Assembly (NCBI RefSeq): GCF_019443085.1
Contig: NZ_JAHZIL010000003.1
Coordinates: forward strand, 434,001 to 498,000
DNA length: 64,000 nucleotides
DNA from: Marinobacter sp. F4218
GTDB taxonomy: Bacteria; Pseudomonadota; Gammaproteobacteria; Pseudomonadales; Oleiphilaceae
Direction of reading: 5' to 3'
The notes under the pieces are model-generated. The model had not been told where the DNA came from, did not search any database, and was given only the letters and a program-made list of their open reading frames with translations. This document shows positions 8,793-17,277 of the stretch, piece by piece. Numbering within the stretch: the stretch's first letter is position 1; each line of letters begins with the position of its first letter. The translations under genes were made by a program, and so were the position numbers.

Positions 8793-10967
8793 ATGCGATT
8801 GACCTCTGGATTGATTCTTCCGACCGTTTTTTTGCTTCTCAGCGGGTGCGGCGGAGGCGACGACGCCATTACCGGCGCGCAGAATGATCCCAACGACTTC
8901 GCCAACGGCAAGAACCCGGTGGACGACTTCAGTCCTGGCAGTACCGGCGACTCCAGCAAAACTGCGGGGCTCGAAGCGAATGAAGTCCGGATTACCATGG
9001 AGGTGCCCGGTGGCGTGGCTCCGGATGCCGAACTGACCCGCCGGAACCTGAGAATCGTGCAGCCGGACCGGATCAGTGTCTACACCACCAATACGGCGTT
9101 GCAAAACCTGGGCTCGGTACCGGTATCCACGCGGACCGACGACAATGGCTTCACCATAATCGCGTTTGACGAAGGCTTGCCCCTGGGTCCGGATGTGCTC
9201 ATTGATGCCAGTTACGGCAATGTCCGGCTGCGCGCCCTGGCGGCCGACGCCGACCGCGACGTGAAGATCAACCCGTTCTCCGAATATCTCGTACGCAACA
9301 CCCTGACCACTTACACCCCGGGTCAGTTCCAGAGCATTCTCGATTGCGTGGATGATGTCGGCGGCGAGCTCTGTCTCAACAAATATGTCTGGTCCACACT
9401 TGCGGATCAGGTCCACGATTTCGAAATCGACATTCCGTCAACCGCGAACCTGACGTCGGCGCTGGACCTGCTTTCCGGTCGCGGCGACTTCGCCCGATAC
9501 GTTTCTGCCATGGCGGACTACGCCCTGCTGGACGAAACCTCCTCCGGTCGAATCACTGCCAGCTCTGCGGACTACAATTCGGTGTTTTTCGGAGTGGAGC
9601 TGGGCCAAACCTTCCTTGAGAGCTCCCTGGTCAACTCCGGACAATGGGGTGCCCGGACCGCTCAGGAGGAGCGGCTGGAAGACCAGTACGGCGTGGGGTA
9701 CGTCTATCCGGCACTGACCCTGACCAGCTTCGATGCCTTCAACATCCGCGTGACGTCACTTGCCAGCGACATCCCCTATGCCCGGGAAGCACTGATCCAT
9801 CAAGCGGGCAACGATTTCTTTCTCCGGGGCTCCGAGCAATGGGACCTGAACACCCACGCTTCGTCACCGGGCGCCGCTACGCTGGTCGCCGATACCCGTT
9901 TACTGGCAGGCCGCGCCCTGTATCAGAGCATCACCGGTCGCGGCAGCTCACGCATCATTGGCTGGACCCGAAACCCTTATTACCTTGACGCCTACACGAG
10001 TGAGCCTGTGTCTGACACTACCGGGCCGGACCGGGTAGTTAGCGGCTACTTCAGCGCGGGCAAGGCCATAGAGCTGGAGACCTCCGGCGAGGAGCTCAAG
10101 CGCAAGGAAACCTTGGAGAATCACTATCTGTCTGTATTGGAGCTCGACCTTCTCCGTCAGCGCGGCTTCAGCCTCAACATTCTCGACGGCCGCGACTACA
10201 ACGTGCTGTACCTGGCCACACAGTTCAGCGATGGCGCCACACCGGTCACCTTCGAAACCGGCCTCGGCGACTGGCGGATCAGCGGCAACACCATCACCCA
10301 GAACCAGTTACTTACCACAGTGGCCCGTGACGCGAGCGGAGCGGTCAGCACGGACAATACCGGCATCCGGATTGAATCCTGGACGCTGAGCAACAGGACA
10401 TCACGACTCAGCGACGGCGATGCCAACATCGGGCGCCTGAACCTGGATGTTTCAACCGCTTCCGGTGATTTCGAGCAGCCGGATCTGGGCGTGGGCGCCA
10501 GCACCCCCGATGGCAGTCTCCTCGCATTTAATCTGGACGACAGTTCCTTCGGAGATGGCATCCTCATCGCCGCAGCCCAGACCTCAGCATCAGCCCCCAC
10601 CAGTGGCAGGTATCGCCTTCAGGGCATTCGTCTCGGCATGACCTCCGATTCCAATCAGCTGGCGCATTTTGACAATGCCGTACTGACCATCGGCTCGACA
10701 GTTCTGGCAACTCTGGACCCACGCACCCTGGACGTCGTTCACACGGTAGGCGACGAAACTGTAACGTCTCCGCAGCTGAACGAAGGTGATACGATTTCCC
10801 TTGCCTACGATTCTTCAGCGGGCAATGGGCGCGTGACATTTACCGGCGCCAGCATGGTCCTCGAAGGCTTTTTCACCTCTGATCAGGACCAGTTCTATCT
10901 GCGCCTCAGAGACACGGTCTCCGGAGAAGAGCAAATCGGACTGTTGATGGCGACCCGGATTCCCTGA
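8793..10967 (+). CDS. Unknown large lipoprotein
   Basis: A 724-residue protein that I cannot assign to a family. The N-terminus is a lipoprotein signal with the lipobox LLSGC, placing the acylated cysteine at residue 19, followed by GGGDD. The residue after Cys is Gly rather than Asp, so an outer-membrane location is expected. A low-complexity acidic linker (about 22-60) leads to a beta-rich region. The middle has helical parts (about 170-230), and the last 250 residues are Ser/Thr/Asp/Gly-rich with strand-like repeats. Two cysteines near residues 190-200 might form a disulfide. It lies alone between the YfaZ terminator and the Bax-like gene and reads as a free-standing gene. Confidence 0.8.
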   Translation: MRLTSGLILPTVFLLLSGCGGGDDAITGAQNDPNDFANGKNPVDDFSPGSTGDSSKTAGLEANEVRITMEVPGGVAPDAELTRRNLRIVQPDRISVYTTNTALQNLGSVPVSTRTDDNGFTIIAFDEGLPLGPDVLIDASYGNVRLRALAADADRDVKINPFSEYLVRNTLTTYTPGQFQSILDCVDDVGGELCLNKYVWSTLADQVHDFEIDIPSTANLTSALDLLSGRGDFARYVSAMADYALLDETSSGRITASSADYNSVFFGVELGQTFLESSLVNSGQWGARTAQEERLEDQYGVGYVYPALTLTSFDAFNIRVTSLASDIPYAREALIHQAGNDFFLRGSEQWDLNTHASSPGAATLVADTRLLAGRALYQSITGRGSSRIIGWTRNPYYLDAYTSEPVSDTTGPDRVVSGYFSAGKAIELETSGEELKRKETLENHYLSVLELDLLRQRGFSLNILDGRDYNVLYLATQFSDGATPVTFETGLGDWRISGNTITQNQLLTTVARDASGAVSTDNTGIRIESWTLSNRTSRLSDGDANIGRLNLDVSTASGDFEQPDLGVGASTPDGSLLAFNLDDSSFGDGILIAAAQTSASAPTSGRYRLQGIRLGMTSDSNQLAHFDNAVLTIGSTVLATLDPRTLDVVHTVGDETVTSPQLNEGDTISLAYDSSAGNGRVTFTGASMVLEGFFTSDQDQFYLRLRDTVSGEEQIGLLMATRIP

Positions 10968-11019
10968 GGAGCGCGCCGAAAGCAGCAATGAGCCAGCACG
11001 CAGACTCGTCCGTATAAAC

Positions 11020-11028
11020 TGTTATAAT
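11020..11028 (+). promoter_or_regulatory. Extended -10 promoter candidate for the Bax-like gene
   Basis: TGTTATAAT: a perfect TATAAT at 11023-11028 preceded by TG one base away, the extended -10 pattern. No good -35 was seen 17 bases upstream. It is 32 bases before the ATG. Confidence 0.5.
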
Positions 11029-11059
11029 CGTTACCATATCGATTCTGACGTGAGGTTTT

Positions 11060-11986
11060 ATGTCTGCAGGTAAACGGGCCCTGATGCTGTTTGTTCCACT
11101 GATCGCCTTTGCGATTGGAGGCGGTTTTTATGTGCCCCAGTCGGGCATGGAAGGCTACCGGTCCGGCTCAGAACTACCGCTCGCATCCCTGCCGTCCCTG
11201 CCCAGCTGGGCCCACGACGGATTGCCGGATTTTGCCAGCTTTCGGGATACGACCGAAAAGAAAGCAGCGTTCTTCTCATTTCTCTATCCGCGTATCGTGT
11301 TGGCCAATTCCCGGATTCTTATTGAAAGAGACTACCTGGACAGTCTGGCCGGAAAGTCCACGCTGTCAGAAGACGAACAACAATGGTTGGCTGCGCAGGC
11401 CGATCGCTTGCGAGTAGAAGCCGAACCGGGAAGCGATGAACAGTTTTCGCTACTCCGGAAACGTCTCGATGTGATTCCACCCTCACTGATTCTGGCCCAG
11501 GCGGCCAATGAATCCGCGTGGGGAACCTCACGATTTGCGACCAAGGGCTACAATCTGTTTGGTCAATGGTGCTTTTCCAAGGGCTGCGGCCTTGTTCCTC
11601 GCGGTCGAGTCGAGGGCGCCAGCCACGAAGTCGCGAAATTTTCATCACCTTACCGTTCCGTTCGCGCGTATATCCAGAACCTGAATCGTCACCCCACCTA
11701 TCAGGCGCTACGGGACATTCGCCTCAAAGACCGCCGTGACGACGATCCACTCTCCGGTGTTGAGATGGCTCAAGGCCTTCTGGGCTATTCGGAACGCGGC
11801 GAGGACTATGTCAAAGAAATCCGCTCCATGATTCACTACAATAATCTGTCCTTCTACGACAACGATTTCAGGGATGTGATCAGCGATCTTACTCCCGACC
11901 GCCTCCAGGAGCTCGCCTCGGCCAGCCCCGAGACCGTTCTGCTCCCCGGCCAGAAAGCCCCAAACCCCGGCCCTGCTGAAGGCTGA
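11060..11986 (+). CDS. Bax-like glucosaminidase-domain protein
   Basis: Predicted periplasmic peptidoglycan hydrolase of the Bax / FlgJ-like mannosyl-glycoprotein endo-beta-N-acetylglucosaminidase family, 308 residues. An N-terminal hydrophobic segment (7-26) anchors or exports it. The catalytic domain occupies about residues 130-250, with the acidic residue in QAANESAWG near 153-161, then KGYNLFGQWC and the YRSVRAYI segment that closes the active site. Ser/Pro-rich ends resemble E. coli Bax. The target is inferred as glycan strands. Confidence 0.88.
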   Translation: MSAGKRALMLFVPLIAFAIGGGFYVPQSGMEGYRSGSELPLASLPSLPSWAHDGLPDFASFRDTTEKKAAFFSFLYPRIVLANSRILIERDYLDSLAGKSTLSEDEQQWLAAQADRLRVEAEPGSDEQFSLLRKRLDVIPPSLILAQAANESAWGTSRFATKGYNLFGQWCFSKGCGLVPRGRVEGASHEVAKFSSPYRSVRAYIQNLNRHPTYQALRDIRLKDRRDDDPLSGVEMAQGLLGYSERGEDYVKEIRSMIHYNNLSFYDNDFRDVISDLTPDRLQELASASPETVLLPGQKAPNPGPAEG

Positions 11987-12028
11987 TTTCAAGACAGACT
12001 GTTAAACTTCCAGAGACGACATTCCAGC

Positions 12029-12922
12029 ATGCTCAACTTCTTGCCTGCACCGCTAAAGGGAATCCTGGCGGTCCTGCTCATACTGTCCAACACTCTCATC
12101 CTGTTTCCCGTTTTGTTGGTGTTTGCCATGGGCAAGCTGGTTGTGCCAATTACCGCCTCACGGAAAGCCTGTACTGTTGTATTGAACAGAATTGCCTGGG
12201 TCTGGATTGGCTTTAACAATGTCCTGATGGACCTGCTCCATAAGGTGGAGTGGGATATCCGCGGTATCGACAGGCTCGACCAGTCTCACTGGTATTTCGT
12301 TACCTGCAACCACCAGACCTGGGCCGACATCCCTGCCATTCAGTACGTCCTGAACAGCCGGATCCCGCTGCTGAAATTCTTTCTCAAGAAGGAACTGATC
12401 TGGGTGCCGTTTCTGGGCGTTGCCTGGTGGGCACTGGACTTTCCGTTCATGCATCGACACACAAAAGAACAGATAGCCCGACGCCCGGAACTGAAGGGCA
12501 AAGATGTGGCGGCAACCCAGGCCGCGTGCGAGAAGTTCCGCTTCACTCCGGTCACCGTCTTCAATTTTATGGAAGGTACCCGGTTTACCCGCGCCAAACA
12601 CAAAAGCCAGAATTCACCCTACCAACATCTCCTTAAGCCAAGGGCCGGTGGAACCGCGTTCGTCCTCCAGGCCATGGGTGAAATGATCCATACCATGCTC
12701 GACGTCACCATTGTCTATCCGGACGGCAAGGCAGGGTTCTGGGACTATCTGTGCGGCCGGATCCAACGCATCATCATTGACGTGCGCACACGGGACATAC
12801 CCGACCGCTTTCTGGGGATGGACTACGAGAACGACCGGGATACGCGCGTGGAATTCCAGCGCTGGGTCAGTGAGGTCTGGGCCGAAAAGGATAGGCGAAT
12901 CCAGGCACTGCAAAGCGCCTAG
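12029..12922 (+). CDS. PlsC-type lysophospholipid acyltransferase (YihG-like)
   Basis: Membrane acyltransferase of 297 residues. The catalytic HX4D motif is NHQTWAD near residue 94, and the phosphate-binding FMEGTR lies near residue 180. Two hydrophobic N-terminal segments anchor it to the inner membrane. The layout matches YihG-like acyltransferases, which act on lysophosphatidic acid; the true substrate is inferred. The stop TAG shares the tetranucleotide CTAG with the stop of the convergent regulator gene, so no terminator fits between them. Confidence 0.9.
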   Translation: MLNFLPAPLKGILAVLLILSNTLILFPVLLVFAMGKLVVPITASRKACTVVLNRIAWVWIGFNNVLMDLLHKVEWDIRGIDRLDQSHWYFVTCNHQTWADIPAIQYVLNSRIPLLKFFLKKELIWVPFLGVAWWALDFPFMHRHTKEQIARRPELKGKDVAATQAACEKFRFTPVTVFNFMEGTRFTRAKHKSQNSPYQHLLKPRAGGTAFVLQAMGEMIHTMLDVTIVYPDGKAGFWDYLCGRIQRIIIDVRTRDIPDRFLGMDYENDRDTRVEFQRWVSEVWAEKDRRIQALQSA

Positions 12923-15645
12923 AGCAAGCCCAGTTCCCGGGCACGGACGATGGCCTGGGTGCGGGATCTCACTTCCAGTTTGGCATTGATTCGCCTTGCG
13001 TGGGTTTTAACCGTGTGGAGCGAAATGTGCAGCTTGTCGGCAATTTCCTGGTTTGAAAGTCCCTTGGCGATCAACTCCAGAACACTCTGTTCGCGATCAC
13101 TGATCGGTTCTGCCAATGCATCAACCGTCTCCGCTTCTGTTTTCACCTGGTAAAGGCGGCCCAAAGCCTCTTTGAAAGGCCCATTGGGTAGTTGCGCAAA
13201 GCCTTTCTGAACGAGATCCTGAAGTTCATTCCGAAGTTCCGCAAACGGACTGATAAAGTGCTCCCTTGATGCCTCAGCGACCACTGAGGCAAGGATCTTC
13301 TGGGCCACGGTTGTGCCTTTTTCATCTTGCACAAGCACAGCTTCCAGCAGACGGATGTGCAGCTCGACACCCCAGGGAATCGCATCTTTATAGCGCTCGC
13401 GAATACCCTGAATGGTTTCACGGGCCCGCATAGAATCTCCTCGGGCCAGATCTAACCTGACCAGCATGCAATCCAACAGGCCTGGCATCATGGGGAACAG
13501 TTCCGGCACGCACCCCGCCTTACGGTAGGGTTCCAGCTTGGCGACTGCCTGGGCGGCACTGTCAACCTGATTCAGGGCCAACCAGCAACTGGCCTTGAGC
13601 GCCTCCAGAACGGGAACGAACAAAGACTCATCAACCTGCCAGGCATGCATGGTGCGTTCAGCCCGACCGATCCAGACAAAAGCGTCTTCAAGCCGCCCCT
13701 CGGCACGACACATCAGTACGCGAATGGCCATGGCCATAAGCAGCCCCAGGTCCCGCGTCTGCTCGGCATGGCGGCCACAGGTGACCAGCAAGCGGTCTGC
13801 TTCCTTGTACCGTCCCTGATGCCAGAGCACCAGCACAAGGTTCAACTGTAGCCGGGTTTCACCGATGCGGGCGGGCCTGGCCAACTCGTGCATAGCCGTA
13901 TCCAGACCGGTACGCAGCAATTGTTCAGCATATTTCAAGGAGCCTTTCCCAAGCTCTATCCGCGCGTGCGCGTATACCGCCAGCGCTTCTGAGCCCGAAT
14001 CACCCGCTTCTCGCGCAAGGCGAGCTGCGGCTCGATTGGCATCTCGCGCTTCCTGAAACTGTCCGGATGCACACAGGGCGCTGGATCGAACCATCTGGGT
14101 TACCAGTTGCCCCTGGGTCGACAGATCACCCTCGGCCAACGCCTGATTGGCCATTTTGAGGGCTGGCCCCACACTACCCTCACCTCTCAGGATGAACGCT
14201 TTCAGCGCACAGATACGGGCAGCGTGCTCTTCCATCCCGGCTTCTCCCAGTCCTTCAATGAGCGCTCTCGCCTGATGAAACTGTCCGCCGATGGCATGAA
14301 CCCAGCTGTACACGATCCGGAGCCGTGGACTCCGTTCCAGAAGCTGCCCAGGCAGGCTCTTGCGCAACCTGAGCAAAGAGGCAGTATCCTGCCCCAGCAA
14401 CAACGCCTCCGACCCCTCAGACGCGATGCGAATCACGGCCTCGGCATCGCCGCTCAGCAACGCATATTTCAGCGCTTCCGGAAACTGGCCACGCTCACCG
14501 AACCACCGGCTCGCGTGGCCCATGCGGTCCGCGTAACCCGCCATAACCGGAGTTTTGAGCCATTCCTGCAACAATGGATTGAAGCGGAACCAGCGACCCC
14601 GACCGGGCATGCCCCTCAGCGGCAGGCCACTGTCCATTGCCTGCGAGGGCACAAAACCCACCTCGGGCATATCGGGAGCGAGTGCCAGGAAGAGCTCATC
14701 GGAACACAATTCGAGTTCCGCCATGGCTCTCAGGGACCGACGCTGGGCCGACGTCAGGTTGCCCAGCACTGACTCCTTCAGGAACCGCTCGATGCTGTTG
14801 GTTTCCTGAACCGGCTTCAAGTCCGGGTTGCGGGCAATTTCACGCCGATAAAGCGCAAGCGGGGTCGGCCAGCCTTCGGTCATGTCGTAGAGATTATCAA
14901 TGGCGATGCTGGAGAGCTGATTGGAGCCAAGCAGCGAACCAAAGAATTCGAAGGTTTCCGATCGACTGAATTCCAGTGCGTCACTACCAAGGCGAACCAG
15001 CCGATTCTCAAGCTCAAGGCCGTGTGTTTCAAATGGCAGCGCCCGCCGGGAAATAAGGATGATCGACAGGTATGAAGGGAGGTCGGTAACCAATTGCTGA
15101 AGCAGGGCCACCACGGCCGGATTGCCGATATTCTGGACGTTGTCCAGGATAAGAGCCCGGCACGGCCAAGCTTGCTGGCGGTCAAGGGCAACCAGCATCA
15201 TCGCCAGGGCATCTGAATAGGTAGCGCCACCCTGAAGACCGCTCTCGGAGGCCTCCGGCAGATCAAGTGCAATGGAAATAAGGGTAAGAAACCGGGCCGG
15301 CGAATTGTCCTGTCCGTTCAATGCGACCCAGCGAAGGCTGTCAGGCTCGAGTCCGGCAGCAAAAAGACCGGCGGTCACAGCGTGGGACTTTCCAAAACCG
15401 CAAGGCGCCTCAACGAACAGCGCACCCCGGGGAATCAAGGCATCGGCAATACTCTGATTCAGTGCCGGCCGACTCAGTGCCCCCTCAGGAAGCACCGGCA
15501 CCTGCAACCGTTGCCTGAGCAGGTCCCTGACCAGCTCTCCCCGCTGCAGACCACTGTTGGCTAACTGGAACTCATCGTTGGCTGCACAGCCATCACTGAA
15601 TGGTTTCACGCATTGCCCCGTTTTGACATCGGCCGGAAGTTTCAA
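12919..15645 (-). CDS. MalT-type LuxR-family transcriptional regulator
   Basis: A large (about 908 residues) signal-transduction ATPase with a C-terminal DNA-binding domain. The N-terminal nucleotide site is APCGFGKSH near residue 80, with a Walker B-like LILDNVQ. A long helical repeat region, probably TPR-like, fills residues 400-830. The LuxR helix-turn-helix is at about 845-905 (SDREQSVLELIAKGLSNQEIADKL...VKTHARRI). Such proteins bind an inducer and ATP, oligomerise and activate promoters. The gene precedes the DUF1329/DUF1302 genes on the same strand, and an AlkS/MalT-like activator of that pair is the natural guess. The TTG at 15645 is badly spaced from its ribosome site; GTG 15609 may be the true start. 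Confidence 0.9.
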   Translation of the reverse strand: MKLPADVKTGQCVKPFSDGCAANDEFQLANSGLQRGELVRDLLRQRLQVPVLPEGALSRPALNQSIADALIPRGALFVEAPCGFGKSHAVTAGLFAAGLEPDSLRWVALNGQDNSPARFLTLISIALDLPEASESGLQGGATYSDALAMMLVALDRQQAWPCRALILDNVQNIGNPAVVALLQQLVTDLPSYLSIILISRRALPFETHGLELENRLVRLGSDALEFSRSETFEFFGSLLGSNQLSSIAIDNLYDMTEGWPTPLALYRREIARNPDLKPVQETNSIERFLKESVLGNLTSAQRRSLRAMAELELCSDELFLALAPDMPEVGFVPSQAMDSGLPLRGMPGRGRWFRFNPLLQEWLKTPVMAGYADRMGHASRWFGERGQFPEALKYALLSGDAEAVIRIASEGSEALLLGQDTASLLRLRKSLPGQLLERSPRLRIVYSWVHAIGGQFHQARALIEGLGEAGMEEHAARICALKAFILRGEGSVGPALKMANQALAEGDLSTQGQLVTQMVRSSALCASGQFQEARDANRAAARLAREAGDSGSEALAVYAHARIELGKGSLKYAEQLLRTGLDTAMHELARPARIGETRLQLNLVLVLWHQGRYKEADRLLVTCGRHAEQTRDLGLLMAMAIRVLMCRAEGRLEDAFVWIGRAERTMHAWQVDESLFVPVLEALKASCWLALNQVDSAAQAVAKLEPYRKAGCVPELFPMMPGLLDCMLVRLDLARGDSMRARETIQGIRERYKDAIPWGVELHIRLLEAVLVQDEKGTTVAQKILASVVAEASREHFISPFAELRNELQDLVQKGFAQLPNGPFKEALGRLYQVKTEAETVDALAEPISDREQSVLELIAKGLSNQEIADKLHISLHTVKTHARRINAKLEVRSRTQAIVRARELGLL

Positions 15646-15837
15646 ACTCCAGAAACCGACAAATGGTTTCCTGCACTGACTTTTGAGTGGCGTCCGGCTC
15701 CGGGTACGCCTTTAGTATGAGACGAAGGTTAAACCAATTAAGGGGCGGGCTGCAAAATTTTGACGTAAAAGGATTTTAGGAGGTGGCGATTTTTTAACAT
15801 TAACCGGCGTTCGTCTGCTTTTCCCGATCACAAACGA

Positions 15838-15864
15838 AAACGGCGGGCCAAAGGCCCGCCGTTT
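15838..15864 (-). terminator. Terminator after the DUF1302-DUF1329 operon
   Basis: A 12-bp stem (15838-15849 with 15853-15864) and three-base loop. On the minus strand it is followed by TTTTCGTTTG and lies just after the DUF1329 stop. It separates that operon from the regulator gene downstream. Confidence 0.88.
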
Positions 15865-15881
15865 AAACACACTTTTGACGC

Positions 15882-17243
15882 TTATCGAGTACCAGCGCGA
15901 CGAAGGGCCGCCGGAGTGTAATCCCGAGACCGGCGCTCAGCACCAAACTCGTACGGATTCTCTTCCTCGTTGGTCAAGCCCAGCGCCAGATAACGGCCGG
16001 ACAGAAGATCGTACAGTACCTCGATGGCGTACCACGGCACGTCCTGATCGTAGAACTGCATCGCATGTGCTTCGGCCACACGCCAGAGCTCACCACGTCC
16101 GTCGTAATGATCAATCACAGAGGCCTGCCAGGAGTCTTCGTCAATGAAGAAATCACGCCGGGCATAGATGTGGCGCTCGCCTTCTTTCAAGGTCGCGCGC
16201 ACGTGCCACACACGGTGCAGCTCGTAACGGGTCAGGTCCTGATTGATATGACCGGCATTGATGATCTGGTCATAGCTGAGGCTCGGATCAACCAGCTGAT
16301 AGGAGTTGTAGGGGATGTACATCTCCTTCTTTCCAACCAGTTCCCAGTTGTATCGATCGGGTGCACCGTTGTACATGTCGAAGTTATCGGATGTACGCAT
16401 ACCATCGGCAGCGGTACCCGGTCCGTCGTAAGCAACCTGCGGTGCCCGGCGGACACGACGCTGACCAGCGTTGTAGACCCAGGCGCGACGTGGCTCGGCC
16501 ACCTGGTCAATGGTTTCGTGAACCAGCAGGACGTTACCGGCCAGACGTGCCGGCCCCGTGATTGCCTGTTTGAAGTAGAACAGCACGTTCGGGTCCTGTC
16601 CCGGCTCGAAATCTTCGAGCGCGGTACGCCAGGTAAACTCGTCCTGGAATTTGACCACAGAGAAGTCGCCGCCCTCCGTGGGAGTCACCTGACCCACATT
16701 CCGCGCAACGGAACCGCCGCGGTAGCGCGTGATATGGTTCCAGATCACTTCGAGACCATTTTGTGGAATCGGAAACGGAGTGGCTTCGGTGTAGTTGCCG
16801 AGGCCGTTGCCGTTCTTGATCAACTCGACTTGAGTCGCATTCTCGATGGTCTTGTCGTTGACTTCCTTCGGATAACCCGCAGTACGATGGGTCTCGTAGA
16901 CCGGCATGAAGTAATCATCGTAACGCTTGATCATTGCAATCTGGCCCGCCGACAGGTTGTCCGCGTACTCATCGACGTTGCTCTGGTCGATTACGAACTT
17001 CGGCTCCTCGTCCGCAAACGGATCCACGTAGCGACCATCGCCCTTGTAGGCCGCAGGCGGCGTACTCAGACCACCGTCCCAGGCTGGGATCGCGCCGCCG
17101 TTCCCGGCTTTCTCGGCTCCGATCGGAGTCAGAGAATTGCCCAGCTTGGCCGCTTCCTCAGCAGAAACCGCACCATAGGCCTGGCCTGCAAACACGCTTG
17201 CAGCCAATACACCCGTGGCCAGTAGTTTCTTGTTTAGTTTCAT
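15882..17243 (-). CDS. DUF1329 exported protein
   Basis: Exported protein of 453 residues recognised as DUF1329 by the opening of the mature part (SAEEAAKLG, LTPIGAEKAGN) and the aromatic-rich YDxxYNWELVGKKEMYIPYN style region. The signal peptide is clear, with cleavage likely after QAYG (residue 24). Members are almost always paired with a DUF1302 gene, as here. They are thought to work at the outer membrane in lipid or hydrophobic compound handling, but the function is not proven. It follows DUF1302 by 34 bases and ends at a strong terminator. Confidence 0.9.
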   Translation of the reverse strand: MKLNKKLLATGVLAASVFAGQAYGAVSAEEAAKLGNSLTPIGAEKAGNGGAIPAWDGGLSTPPAAYKGDGRYVDPFADEEPKFVIDQSNVDEYADNLSAGQIAMIKRYDDYFMPVYETHRTAGYPKEVNDKTIENATQVELIKNGNGLGNYTEATPFPIPQNGLEVIWNHITRYRGGSVARNVGQVTPTEGGDFSVVKFQDEFTWRTALEDFEPGQDPNVLFYFKQAITGPARLAGNVLLVHETIDQVAEPRRAWVYNAGQRRVRRAPQVAYDGPGTAADGMRTSDNFDMYNGAPDRYNWELVGKKEMYIPYNSYQLVDPSLSYDQIINAGHINQDLTRYELHRVWHVRATLKEGERHIYARRDFFIDEDSWQASVIDHYDGRGELWRVAEAHAMQFYDQDVPWYAIEVLYDLLSGRYLALGLTNEEENPYEFGAERRSRDYTPAALRRAGTR

Positions 17244-17277
17244 TTATAGTCCCTCGTCAAACGAATTCGTTCCGGTA

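Noticed and set aside
16065..17225. 386-codon open frame on + opposite the DUF1329 gene
   Set aside because: DUF1329 has a signal peptide and family sequence on the minus strand; the opposite frame is a shadow.
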